This document shows positions 27,666 to 38,774 of a stretch of DNA of 64,000 bases, piece by piece. A model generated the notes under the pieces. The model was not told where the DNA came from. It was given only the letters and a program-made list of their open reading frames with translations, and searched no databases. The position numbers were made by a program, and so were the translations under genes. This DNA comes from an uncultured Mycoplasmatota bacterium. Lineage in GTDB: Bacteria > Bacillota_I > Bacilli_A > RF39 > UBA660. Location: NCBI GenBank assembly GCA_900553835.1, contig USFF01000001.1, positions 16,750 to 80,749 on the forward strand, in the 5' to 3' direction. Every line of letters starts with the position of its first letter. Within the stretch, counting starts at the first letter, position 1.

Positions 27666-28514
27666 TTAATGTATTTTTACTACATTTAACATAGCATTAG
27701 TGCTTCCATTAAATGAAACGTTCACATTATTAGAAGATCTTAAATTTAAAGTTAGAATATCATCTTTGTTTAAAGATATAATCGTACTACCATTTATTGT
27801 ATTAATAAAGTTAGCATCAAATTCATTTGTAATATTCGTTGCTGGTTGTAGGATGTCATTTGCTCTTACTGAGATAGTAATAGCAGTATCATCACTAGTA
27901 CTAGCGCTAAAAGTGAAATTAACTAGGTATACACCAGTTTCTTTAACTTTGATAGATGAATTACCTTCATACTCGGTTAAAAAAGCTGGACCTTGTTCTT
28001 CAATTGTGAGGACTATATCTGTTGCTGCTGGTAAATTAAATTGCTTTTCTGTTAAAGAATATCTCATTCCATAGGCATTAATTATAGAAGTACCCGCATC
28101 ACCTTTGTCACCCTTTGGTATGAAAAATACTAAATTATGCACCCAGTTTTCATAAGTGTCAATAACGTGTGCTTCTTCACCGGCGTTTAATGTTTCTATA
28201 CCTTCAATATTTATATGCTCGGTTCTTCCTATTTCACCAGGTAAACCTCTTGGTCCTGTTTCGCCCTGGTCACCTTTGTCACCTTTAATACCTTTTGGTA
28301 ATTTAAAATCAAGTATTACATCGGTAGGCGTTCCGGTGTTTTTAACTTCAGCGTTCATGTTGTTATCTACTGTTTCGACATTTCCTATTTGTATTGTTGC
28401 AGGTCCTGGGTCTCCTTTTTCGCCTTTGATTCCTTGTTCTCCTTTAGGACCGGTAGGTCCTACTAGCATGCATACATTGCATAAATTTTTATTTTTATAT
28501 TGGTTATAATTCAT
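27666..28514 (-). CDS. Collagen-like repeat protein with BclA-like C-terminal domain
   Basis: 282 residues, first gene of the minus-strand cluster. The N-terminus MNYNQYKNKNLCNVCMLVGP lacks a signal peptide and leads into GPTGPKGEQGIKGEKGDPGP and later GDKGDQGETGPRGLPG. Two copies of the spacer module shared with 23796 (VETVDNNMNAEVKN, IETLNAGEEAHV) separate the tracts. Residues 150-282 form a beta-rich C-terminal domain ending LNVVKIH, paralogous to the LNILKIE end of the 23796 protein. Likely a trimeric filament of the spore surface. GAGGTG lies 4 nt before the ATG. Confidence 0.75.
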   Translation of the reverse strand: MNYNQYKNKNLCNVCMLVGPTGPKGEQGIKGEKGDPGPATIQIGNVETVDNNMNAEVKNTGTPTDVILDFKLPKGIKGDKGDQGETGPRGLPGEIGRTEHINIEGIETLNAGEEAHVIDTYENWVHNLVFFIPKGDKGDAGTSIINAYGMRYSLTEKQFNLPAATDIVLTIEEQGPAFLTEYEGNSSIKVKETGVYLVNFTFSASTSDDTAITISVRANDILQPATNITNEFDANFINTINGSTIISLNKDDILTLNLRSSNNVNVSFNGSTNAMLNVVKIH

Positions 28515-28535
28515 TTTACACCTCGTATCTGTAAA

Positions 28536-28562
28536 TAATTTATGTTTTTTTATATAGTCGGT
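28536..28562 (-). promoter_or_regulatory. Sigma-K-like promoter of the collagen-like cluster
   Basis: The minus strand has CATAAATTA (28544-28536), which fits the sigma-K -10 CATANNNTA. AC at 28562-28561 lies 16 nt upstream as the minimal -35. This points to mother-cell expression during late sporulation. The same pattern precedes cotE. Confidence 0.5.
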
Positions 28563-28582
28563 GTAATTAATTTATAATAGAT

Positions 28583-28718
28583 AAAATAAAAAAGAGATTA
28601 CTCAGAAATTAAATGATTAATTTTCTGCGTATTCTCTTTATAAACTTAATTGGTGCCCTTTTGGTGGAAGTATAACAACCACTAGGCATAAATTTATAGG
28701 TAGTAATAACTACTAACT
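28583..28718 (-). ncRNA. Candidate small RNA between the collagen-like cluster and IME2
   Basis: The 28515-28834 gap has no ORF. On the minus strand an extended -10 (TGATATAAT, ending at 28725) is followed by a structured segment with GTGG/CCAC and TGCC/GGCA pairings (28665-28690). A long hairpin AAAGAGA.../...TCTCTTT (28591-28639) with a following T-rich stretch acts as terminator. No gene in either direction explains that terminator, so a short untranslated RNA is suggested. Confidence 0.35.
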
Positions 28719-28834
28719 AATATAATTATATCACAATTTTTATTTTTTTAATAATAAAGTTGCCAATTCCTTTAATCAAAATTTTTAATTTACGCAAAAA
28801 TATGGTATAATAATTAATAACAAGGAGGTTATTT

Positions 28835-29071
28835 ATGAATGACGACATTAAACGCCTTAAAGAATTAAAAGATCGACATCATTATTTTGGTGATTTAACC
28901 CCTAATGAAGAAGAAGAAATGCACCAATTGGATTCATTACTATCTAGTAATTTGGAATTATTAGAACAAAGAGCCATTGATGATAGATTTCCTGGTATTG
29001 ATGAAAAAATATGGGAATTAAGAAGTGTTTTAAAAATAGGCTGTGAAAATCAAATGTTTAAAAGAAGATAA
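28835..29071 (+). CDS. Small IME2 hypothetical protein
   Basis: 78 residues, acidic and helical (KRLKELKDRHHYFGDLTPNE). AAGGAGG precedes the ATG and TATAAT-like sequence lies upstream. No family recognised. First plus-strand gene at the left end of IME2. Confidence 0.6.
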   Translation: MNDDIKRLKELKDRHHYFGDLTPNEEEEMHQLDSLLSSNLELLEQRAIDDRFPGIDEKIWELRSVLKIGCENQMFKRR

Positions 29072-29139
29072 ATAATATTAATTATTAACCAAAATGTGTT
29101 ATTTATATGCTATAATTATATTAACAAGGAGGTGTTAAT

Positions 29140-29634
29140 GTGAGTAATTTTCAAAATAATTCAATAATAACTATTGATGCTGAATTAAGAGGATATCTTT
29201 TAAGGGATTTTTTAGAAAAAAACGGTCTAAGAGAAGAAGTTAATAATAACATTGTATATGGTACTTATACAACAATGGAAGAAATGGATGGTATAGGTGG
29301 TGGCTTATCAGAAGTTAAACATGAAGGTTGGAATTATTTGGGAAAAGGGTTAGAAAAAAATCCTTTTGCTCCAGTTCTTAAAACTAAACCTACTGTTATG
29401 GATAATGCTAAATTGCAACTTTTTGTTTGTGATAGATATGGTATATTAACTAAAGAAGACTTTTTTAAATCACTTGATGAATTACAAACTAAGTTATCAG
29501 ATCAATTTATAACAAGAAAAATTCAAGAGAGAGAAAGAGTAATGGCTCAAATGGCAAAATTACAAGAACAACTTCGTTCAATTGATGCTGATATAGAAAA
29601 TGCAAAAGGAAATAATCGTAGCCCAAGACGATAA
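29140..29634 (+). CDS. IME2 hypothetical protein
   Basis: 164 residues starting at GTG 29140 behind AAGGAGGTG. The N-terminal two-thirds is mixed alpha/beta; the end (about 118-155) is coiled coil with a basic tail (NNRSPRR). No family recognised. It is convergent with the relaxase gene, in the same place as the 236-aa ORF of IME1. Confidence 0.6.
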   Translation: MSNFQNNSIITIDAELRGYLLRDFLEKNGLREEVNNNIVYGTYTTMEEMDGIGGGLSEVKHEGWNYLGKGLEKNPFAPVLKTKPTVMDNAKLQLFVCDRYGILTKEDFFKSLDELQTKLSDQFITRKIQERERVMAQMAKLQEQLRSIDADIENAKGNNRSPRR

Positions 29635-29655
29635 TTTGTTTTTTGAATATGTTTA

Positions 29656-29694
29656 AAAAGTTCTAATAATTGTTATTTCATTAGAACTTTTCTT
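29656..29694 (+). terminator. Terminator after the IME2 plus-strand genes
   Basis: AAAAGTTCTAAT and ATTAGAACTTTT pair over 12 bp with a 12-nt loop and end in a T-rich run. Confidence 0.75.
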
Positions 29695-29725
29695 TATTTT
29701 CATTACGAAGTTTTGAAAATAAAAA

Positions 29726-29882
29726 CATAATTTTGCTTGGCTTTATATGCCTTGCTAAAATTATGATTAAAAGGGATTAAAAAGGGAATTTCCCTTTTTC
29801 ACACCGTTATTGGCTTTGCCAATAGCGTAGTGTGTTACCATTTCGACAAAATGGTCTTTTTTCACGAGCTGTTGCTCGTTTT
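29726..29882. other. Run of five hairpins between convergent IME2 genes
   Basis: In order: CATAATTTT/AAAATTATG; AAAGGGAA/TTCCCTTT; CACAC...GTGTG closing TATTGGC/GCCAATA-type arms; ACCATTT/AAATGGT; ACGAGC/GCTCGT with a T-run. No ORF is visible. With the terminator at 29656 this makes six consecutive hairpins in 230 bp. Candidates are stacked terminators, an origin of transfer or replication, or a structured RNA. Confidence 0.5.
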
Positions 29883-33050
<3,168 letters not shown>

Positions 33051-33188
33051 AAATAAATAAGTATAAATTTTAAATATGTTATATGTGCTTTTAATCATAG
33101 AAGTACCTCTCTTTCCCCTTTAAAAAGCGATACTGCTTGCTTTTATTAGTTCTATACTATATACATTTATTCTTGATTTGTCAAGGTT

Positions 33189-33458
33189 TTAGTGGGTTTT
33201 AATATATTCTTCAAAATCTTTAAACTTAATTTTCTCTTTATAACCATTTATAAAAATATCATCACATTCATCAAATATTAAATAATCAATACCTTTAATT
33301 TTTACTATATGAGGTTTAACCATAGCAATATTTGTGTTTTTAATACTTTTAATATTTCCATTTGTGATAGTGTAGTCAACATAAGCAAACCTACAAATCA
33401 TTTCTACCTTTCTTTTTAATTCTTCACTTATTACAAGTTCTTTAGTTTCTATTGTCAT
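33189..33458 (-). CDS. Small IME2 protein next to the recombinase
   Basis: 89 residues, beta-rich (VDYTITNGNIKSIKNTNIAM, KPHIVKIKGIDYLIF), with an acidic C-terminus. Its size, strand, position and outline (a Lys/Glu helix, then IxNGxIxxx...N, then a closing FxxFxxYI helix) resemble the IME1 ORF at 17620-17910. A directionality factor or regulator is possible. No family recognised. Confidence 0.55.
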   Translation of the reverse strand: MTIETKELVISEELKRKVEMICRFAYVDYTITNGNIKSIKNTNIAMVKPHIVKIKGIDYLIFDECDDIFINGYKEKIKFKDFEEYIKTH

Positions 33459-33483
33459 AACTCATCACTTTTCCTTTCTTAAA

Positions 33484-33510
33484 TAACAAAAAAACTAACA
33501 TTTCTGTTAG
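33484..33510 (-). terminator. Terminator of tRNA-Ala
   Basis: On the minus strand CTAACA and TGTTAG pair around a 4-nt loop and are followed by T7. A second palindrome CTCGAA/TTCGAG (33523-33544) lies between it and the tRNA. Confidence 0.7.
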
Positions 33511-33557
33511 TAATTTATTACTCTCGAATTTATAAAAGTTCGAGTTTCCTATCAATC

Positions 33558-33634
33558 TGGTGGAGAATGTGGGACTTGAACCCGCGACCCCCTGCGTGCA
33601 AGGCAGGTGCTCTAGCCAACTGAGCTAATTCCCC
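33558..33634 (-). tRNA. tRNA-Ala(TGC)
   Basis: The minus strand gives GGGGAAT/ATTCTCC acceptor, D arm AGCTCAGTTGG, anticodon loop CTTGCAC with anticodon TGC, T loop GGTTCAAGTCC, and encoded ACCA. The 3' end faces IME2. Confidence 0.95.
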
Positions 33635-33777
33635 ACGGTAGGCACTTGATTAAATCAAGCATAAAAATCATATCATAGAATTAGTAAGTATGTCAATACT
33701 TTTTTAACAACAAATGTGTATTTTTGACTTTTTGTATAAAATTTGGTATAATTTTAGTAATTAAGGGGGAATAAAAG

Positions 33778-34083
33778 ATGAAAATAAAATTACCTGATAA
33801 ATTTAAAAAAGAAGATAGTGTAGTGCTAATAGACATATATAAGGGTCTATTAATAATAGTAAACAAAAGTGATTTTAACCCTGAACAAATTTTAAAAAGC
33901 AGTATAATTCCAAAAGAAAGAGTAAAAAATGTTTACAGAGTAATAAATGCAAATAGCCATGAACTAAAAGTAGTAAACGGAACAGTTACTATTCCATATG
34001 ACTTTGATAGTTATGTACTTAAAGAAAACGAAAAATCTTTATACATAATAAACGCGGAGGTAAAAAATGAAAAAACTCTCTAA
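33778..34083 (+). CDS. Hypothetical protein coupled to the DUF218 gene
   Basis: 101 residues, no signal or membrane helix, mixed strands. AAGGGGGAATAAAAG precedes ATG 33778. It overlaps the next gene by 17 nt. No family recognised. Confidence 0.6.
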   Translation: MKIKLPDKFKKEDSVVLIDIYKGLLIIVNKSDFNPEQILKSSIIPKERVKNVYRVINANSHELKVVNGTVTIPYDFDSYVLKENEKSLYIINAEVKNEKTL

Positions 34084-34723
34084 TACATCATATACAAGTG
34101 CTTTATTATTTAGTAAACCTAAAATTGAAAAAATAGTATTCGAAGTGCCAGAAAGTAAACAAGTAAAAACAGATGTAGGTTTTGTTTTTGGAGGAATATC
34201 ACAAGAATATAGATTACAAAAAGCACTAGAACTTTATCAAAATGGATTAATAAACAAAATACTTTTATCAGGTGGAATAGGAAAAATAAGTACAGAAAAA
34301 ACTAAAACAGATGTATGTATGATGCTAGAATATTTAAAACAAATTAACACACCAAAGGATATAATGAGAGACATATTAGTAGAAGACAAATCAAGAGACA
34401 CATATGAAAACATTGTAAATAGTTTAAAATTATACTCAAAACCAAATAGAACATACACACTAATATCTTCTGACTTTCACTTAAGAAGATGCTCAGGTAT
34501 ATTTGCATACATACTTGATAAAAGTAATCAAAATGGAATGTTTTCTATAAGTCCAGTTATGGATAACCAAACAGATAAAAATAACTGGCAAAATAATAAA
34601 ATGGGTAATATTTTAATATATAAGGAATTATTATCTTTACTTTATCATGCTAAAAACAAAAAAATGTATGATGAAGAATTATATGAAACATCAGAAGAAG
34701 TAAAAAAACATATTTTGAAGTAA
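34067..34723 (+). CDS. DUF218/YdcF-like protein
   Basis: 218 residues. VGFVFGG, RLQKALELYQNGLINKILLS then GG, EDKSRDTYENIVNS and SSDFHLRR are the ordered motifs of the DUF218 (ElyC/SanA/YdcF) family, linked to envelope functions. No membrane anchor is visible, so this is the soluble YdcF-like type. GCGGAGG precedes ATG 34067. Confidence 0.8.
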   Translation: MKKLSNTSYTSALLFSKPKIEKIVFEVPESKQVKTDVGFVFGGISQEYRLQKALELYQNGLINKILLSGGIGKISTEKTKTDVCMMLEYLKQINTPKDIMRDILVEDKSRDTYENIVNSLKLYSKPNRTYTLISSDFHLRRCSGIFAYILDKSNQNGMFSISPVMDNQTDKNNWQNNKMGNILIYKELLSLLYHAKNKKMYDEELYETSEEVKKHILK

Positions 34724-34773
34724 AACTTGAAATATGTTTTTATTATGGTATACTTAATTTAGGAGTAAAAAAT

Positions 34774-35283
34774 ATGACTTACAAATTTAGAAATGAATTA
34801 TTTAAAAAAGCACCAGAATTTGAAAAAATCTTTAACACTTTACTAAATAAAGAAAAAATAAAAGAATTTGATGACCAAATATTAAACATAATTGCAAAAG
34901 ACAAAACTGCTATAAAAATTAATGGAGAACCTCTTGCTCTTAAAGACTTATTCCATCAAGAAATAACAGAAGGTAAATGTAAACTCTGTACATTTGAACT
35001 TGTATTGCTTCTTGATAAACTAGGTATTTATAGTGAAGCAGTATATGCTGAAAATAAATATTTTAAAGGTACAACAGGATCCTATAGTGGGGGACACTGG
35101 TATGTAGAAGCATATTTTGAAAAAAAGCCTAAACTAATAGACACGTCACTTGTAATAACAGGAACAGAAGATGCGTTTACTATGCTAGGACACAAAATAA
35201 TAAAAAAATATGACATTGACTCATTATTTAAAGAAAACTCTGAATTAATAGATTACTATGATCAAATGATAATTCACAAATAA
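34774..35283 (+). CDS. Transglutaminase-like cysteine protein
   Basis: 169 residues. GKCKLCTFELVLLLDKLGI, then GGHWYVEAYFEKKPKLIDTSL, give a Cys - His - Asp order typical of the transglutaminase/papain-like fold. No signal peptide. It may act as a hydrolase on peptides or glycopeptides in the cytoplasm. It converges on the YolD-like gene with an 10-nt overlap at the 3' ends. Confidence 0.5.
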   Translation: MTYKFRNELFKKAPEFEKIFNTLLNKEKIKEFDDQILNIIAKDKTAIKINGEPLALKDLFHQEITEGKCKLCTFELVLLLDKLGIYSEAVYAENKYFKGTTGSYSGGHWYVEAYFEKKPKLIDTSLVITGTEDAFTMLGHKIIKKYDIDSLFKENSELIDYYDQMIIHK

Positions 35284-35582
35284 CTAACATTTATAATATT
35301 CTTAAAATATATTCTTATATTATCCATAAGAATATATTTTTCATAAACATTAATACTTTTAATAAAACCACTTTTATAAAATAAAAAACCATTATTATAA
35401 TGTTTAACTTTAATAGATAAATGATTATTATAAGCATTTACTAAAATGCTATTAATTTCATTTATTCTGTCTTCCATTATAATTGGTTTACTTATCTTAC
35501 TCCTATTTAGTTCAATTTCTTTAATATCATTAGAATTTAAAAGTGTATTAAAAGGTTTCCATTTAATCATACCTCTATCCAT
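35274..35582 (-). CDS. YolD-like protein
   Basis: 102 residues with MIKWKPFNTLL and the later KVKHYNNGFLFYKSGFIKSI pattern of YolD-like proteins, which are regularly encoded beside UvrX/UmuC polymerases as here. It starts 5 nt after the polymerase stop. Confidence 0.7.
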   Translation of the reverse strand: MDRGMIKWKPFNTLLNSNDIKEIELNRSKISKPIIMEDRINEINSILVNAYNNHLSIKVKHYNNGFLFYKSGFIKSINVYEKYILMDNIRIYFKNIINVSYL

Positions 35583-35587
35583 AATAA

Positions 35588-36841
35588 TTACTCCTTATTA
35601 TGTCCACCTAATTTAGTATTTCTCACTTTAATAGTACTATAATCAAGTAAACTTGATGCTTTCAAAAGAGAATTATCACCATATTTTTTAGAAATTTCAT
35701 CAATTACAGTATTTAACTCTTCCTTTTCTCTTTCTTCTATAACATCTTCAAATAAATTTAATTGTTCATAATTATTATTCTCAAGTTTACCTAAAGATAT
35801 ACTAATTTTTCTAATAGGTAAATCTTCCACAAATGAATTAAAAATATACATACAAGTTTCAAATATCTTACCCTCATCACTAGTAGGGCTAGAAAGCTTT
35901 CTAGAATGGTAAAATCCACCACCTATATTTCTAGAATATCCAATACCAAATCCAATACTAGATGTAACTTTCTTATTCTTTCTTAACCTTTTACTAATAG
36001 TGCCTGACATTTCCTTTATAATAAGAACAGCACTTTCTTTACTATAGTCCTTATAAAGAATTTGACTTAGTCCATAGCTTTTATTTTTACTTTCAAAATT
36101 ATTTTCTCTAATACTACTATTATCAATACCATTAGCGTGCATATAAAGTTCCTCGCCAAGCACCCCAAATCTTTTCTTATAAAATTCCTTTGGGTACTTA
36201 TTAATATCTCCAACTTTATGAATACCCAAATCATTTAATTTCTTCATAGTTTTGGAGCCAATTCCCCACATTTCATCAAGAGGAGAAATATTCCATAATT
36301 TTGTTTTAACATCATCATAAGTCCACTTACTAATAAAATCCGGAGAATGTTTAGACTCAGTATCTAATGCAACTTTAGCAAGTAATAAATTTGGACCAAT
36401 CCCACATGTACTAGTAAGTCCAGTCTTTTCCTTAATTGTATTCATTATCTTTTTAGCAAGTTCCACATCAGTCATCTTATAAAGTTTTAAATAATCTGTA
36501 ACATCTAAAAAAGACTCATCAATAGAATAAACATGCATGTCTTCTTTACTAACAAAATCTAAAAAAATATTAATAACTTCTTTACTTTTTTTGACATATA
36601 AACTCATTCTAGGTTTAGCTGTAATATACTTAATATTTTTAGGTATTTCAAATACTCTTCCACGTGATGGAACACCAAGTGTTTTCATATATGGAGTAAC
36701 TGCAAGAGTAATCGCGCCTCCTTTTCTTTGAGGATCAGCAACAATAAGTGGAGTTTTAAAAGGATCAAGGCCCATTTCTACACATTCACATGATGCAAAA
36801 AAACTCTTTAAATCTATACATAGAATATTCCTTTCCTTCAT
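35588..36841 (-). CDS. uvrX: Y-family DNA polymerase, UvrX/UmuC type
   Basis: 417 residues from ATG 36841 behind AAGGTG. CIDLKSFFASCE holds the first catalytic Asp, YSIDESFLDVT the next acidic pair, and DEMWGIGSKTMKKL the helix-hairpin-helix. The little-finger domain follows, and EQLNLFED near the end fits a sliding-clamp-binding peptide. It performs translesion synthesis. The YolD-like partner supports the UvrX class over DinB. Confidence 0.88.
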   Translation of the reverse strand: MKERNILCIDLKSFFASCECVEMGLDPFKTPLIVADPQRKGGAITLAVTPYMKTLGVPSRGRVFEIPKNIKYITAKPRMSLYVKKSKEVINIFLDFVSKEDMHVYSIDESFLDVTDYLKLYKMTDVELAKKIMNTIKEKTGLTSTCGIGPNLLLAKVALDTESKHSPDFISKWTYDDVKTKLWNISPLDEMWGIGSKTMKKLNDLGIHKVGDINKYPKEFYKKRFGVLGEELYMHANGIDNSSIRENNFESKNKSYGLSQILYKDYSKESAVLIIKEMSGTISKRLRKNKKVTSSIGFGIGYSRNIGGGFYHSRKLSSPTSDEGKIFETCMYIFNSFVEDLPIRKISISLGKLENNNYEQLNLFEDVIEEREKEELNTVIDEISKKYGDNSLLKASSLLDYSTIKVRNTKLGGHNKE

Positions 36842-36946
36842 GTTTATCACCTTATCAAAAGTATAGCATATTTTAACTTTTATATCTATATTTATAACTG
36901 GTATTTTTTTCCTTTAAAAGAATAAATTTAAATGGGGGAACTATTA

Positions 36947-37267
36947 ATGAAAAAAAACTTACCAAATGTTTTTGCTAATAAAAAAATAGGTTTAGTAAAA
37001 AACAATGAAGAAATGTACTATTCAAAAGAAGAAAAGAAATTAGATACATCCTTAATAATAGATGATAACTTTAAAGAAATACTAATAAGAAAGAAAATAA
37101 ATGACTTATTTAATAGTAAAGATTTCGTATATAAAGTAAATGCTTTAATAACTACAAAAGAAGGAGATAAAAATGTAACTTTAATTGCTAAAGGAAAAGA
37201 TTCGTTACTTACTTATAACAATGAAAAAATACTAATTAAAGATATAATTGATATTAAAAAGGCTTAA
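36947..37267 (+). CDS. Hypothetical protein
   Basis: 106 residues from ATG 36947, which has GGGGG about 10 nt upstream; the ATG at 36932 lies inside that region. Lys/Asn-rich, alternating helix and strand, no signal peptide. No family recognised. A weak hairpin with T-run follows. Confidence 0.5.
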   Translation: MKKNLPNVFANKKIGLVKNNEEMYYSKEEKKLDTSLIIDDNFKEILIRKKINDLFNSKDFVYKVNALITTKEGDKNVTLIAKGKDSLLTYNNEKILIKDIIDIKKA

Positions 37268-37336
37268 AGTCTTTTTTTATGTACATTTATTTATTCTCGT
37301 GATATAATTTATAAGTAAAAAAGGAAGTGAAGTATT

Positions 37337-38752
37337 ATGAATTTACCTAATATGAATGAAGCTAAAAAAAGAGATAAAAATAGAATAGTAAAAGAATTTA
37401 CTTATGAAGAAATAAAATTAGATAAAAGTTTAATTAATAAAAAGTATTATGTTAGAACTTATGGATGTCAAATGAATGAGCATGATGGTGAGAGAATAAA
37501 AGGAGTACTTTCTAAAGAAGGAATGATAGAAACAGATAATATAGAGGAGGCATCTTTAATAATTCTTAATACATGTGCGATTAGGGAAAATGCTCATGAT
37601 AAAGTGTTTGGATTTTTAGGCTTAGTAAAAAAATTAAAAGAAAATCATGATATACTTCTTGGAATATGTGGATGTATGGCTCAGGAAGAGAGTGTGGTAA
37701 ATGAAATAATGAATAAATACAAATATGTAGATTTTGTATTTGGAACACATAATTTAAATAATATGATTAAAGTTATAAATGATAGAATAACAAATAATAA
37801 ACAAAATATTGAAGTTTATAGTATTCTAGGGGATATATGTGAGAATATTCCAGAAAAAAGAGATAGTAAATATTCAGCATGGGTTGATATTCAACTAGGT
37901 TGTGATAAATTCTGTACTTACTGTATTGTTCCATATACAAGAGGAACACAAAGGAGTAGAAGAAAAGAAAATATTATTAAAGAGATAATAGACTTAAAAG
38001 AGAAGGGTTATTTAGAAGTTACTTTACTAGGACAAAACGTTAATGCTTATGGAAAAGATTTATATGAGGACTATAATCTTGCTAATTTATTATTAGATGT
38101 AAGTAAAACAGGAATACCTAGAATTAGATTTGTAACTAGTCATCCTTGGGATTTTACTGATGAAATGATAGATGTAATAAGTAAATGCGATAATGTAATG
38201 CCTTATGTACATTTACCAATTCAAAGTGGAAGTGATAGAATACTTAAATTAATGGGTAGAAGATATACCAAAGAAGAGTATGTTAGCTTATATAACAAAA
38301 TTAGAGAAAAAGTAAAAGATGTTAGTATAACTACAGATATAATAGTAGGTTTTCCTGGTGAAACAGAGGAAGATTTTGAAGAAACTATTAACGTGGTAAA
38401 CGAATGTAAATTTGACGGAGCATTTACATTTGCATTTAGCCCAAGAGAAGGAACACCAGCGAGTAAACTTAAAGATAATACTTCTTTAGAAGAAAAAAAT
38501 GAAAGACTTCATAGATTAAATGAAGTGGTAAACAAATGGAGTAATTTAAGAAATCATGAGATGCTTGGTAAAACTGTAAAATGCTTAGTATTATCTTTAA
38601 GTGAAAAAGATAATACTAAATATATGGGATACACTGAAAATATGAAGTTAGTTAACATAACAAGTAACAAAAATATCACTGGAAAAATAGTAGATGTTAA
38701 AATAGATGAAGCAAAAAGTTTTAGCTTAAATGGAACTTATATAGAAAAATAA
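37337..38752 (+). CDS. miaB: tRNA-2-methylthio-N6-dimethylallyladenosine synthase
   Basis: 471 residues. The N-terminal UPF0004 domain has RTYGCQMNEHDGERI, LNTCAIRENA and GICGCMAQE, giving three Cys for the auxiliary iron-sulfur cluster. The radical SAM motif is GCDKFCTYCIVPYTRG. The C-terminus is a TRAM domain. It methylthiolates A37 of tRNAs reading UNN codons. GGAAGTGAAG precedes the ATG. Confidence 0.95.
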   Translation: MNLPNMNEAKKRDKNRIVKEFTYEEIKLDKSLINKKYYVRTYGCQMNEHDGERIKGVLSKEGMIETDNIEEASLIILNTCAIRENAHDKVFGFLGLVKKLKENHDILLGICGCMAQEESVVNEIMNKYKYVDFVFGTHNLNNMIKVINDRITNNKQNIEVYSILGDICENIPEKRDSKYSAWVDIQLGCDKFCTYCIVPYTRGTQRSRRKENIIKEIIDLKEKGYLEVTLLGQNVNAYGKDLYEDYNLANLLLDVSKTGIPRIRFVTSHPWDFTDEMIDVISKCDNVMPYVHLPIQSGSDRILKLMGRRYTKEEYVSLYNKIREKVKDVSITTDIIVGFPGETEEDFEETINVVNECKFDGAFTFAFSPREGTPASKLKDNTSLEEKNERLHRLNEVVNKWSNLRNHEMLGKTVKCLVLSLSEKDNTKYMGYTENMKLVNITSNKNITGKIVDVKIDEAKSFSLNGTYIEK

Positions 38753-38774
38753 ATGGAAACAAAATCGTTTCCAT

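Noticed and set aside
23796..28514. Phage tail-fibre module
   Set aside because: Collagen tracts occur in tail fibres, but no tail, capsid, holin or lysin genes are present, and the promoter looks sporulation-specific.
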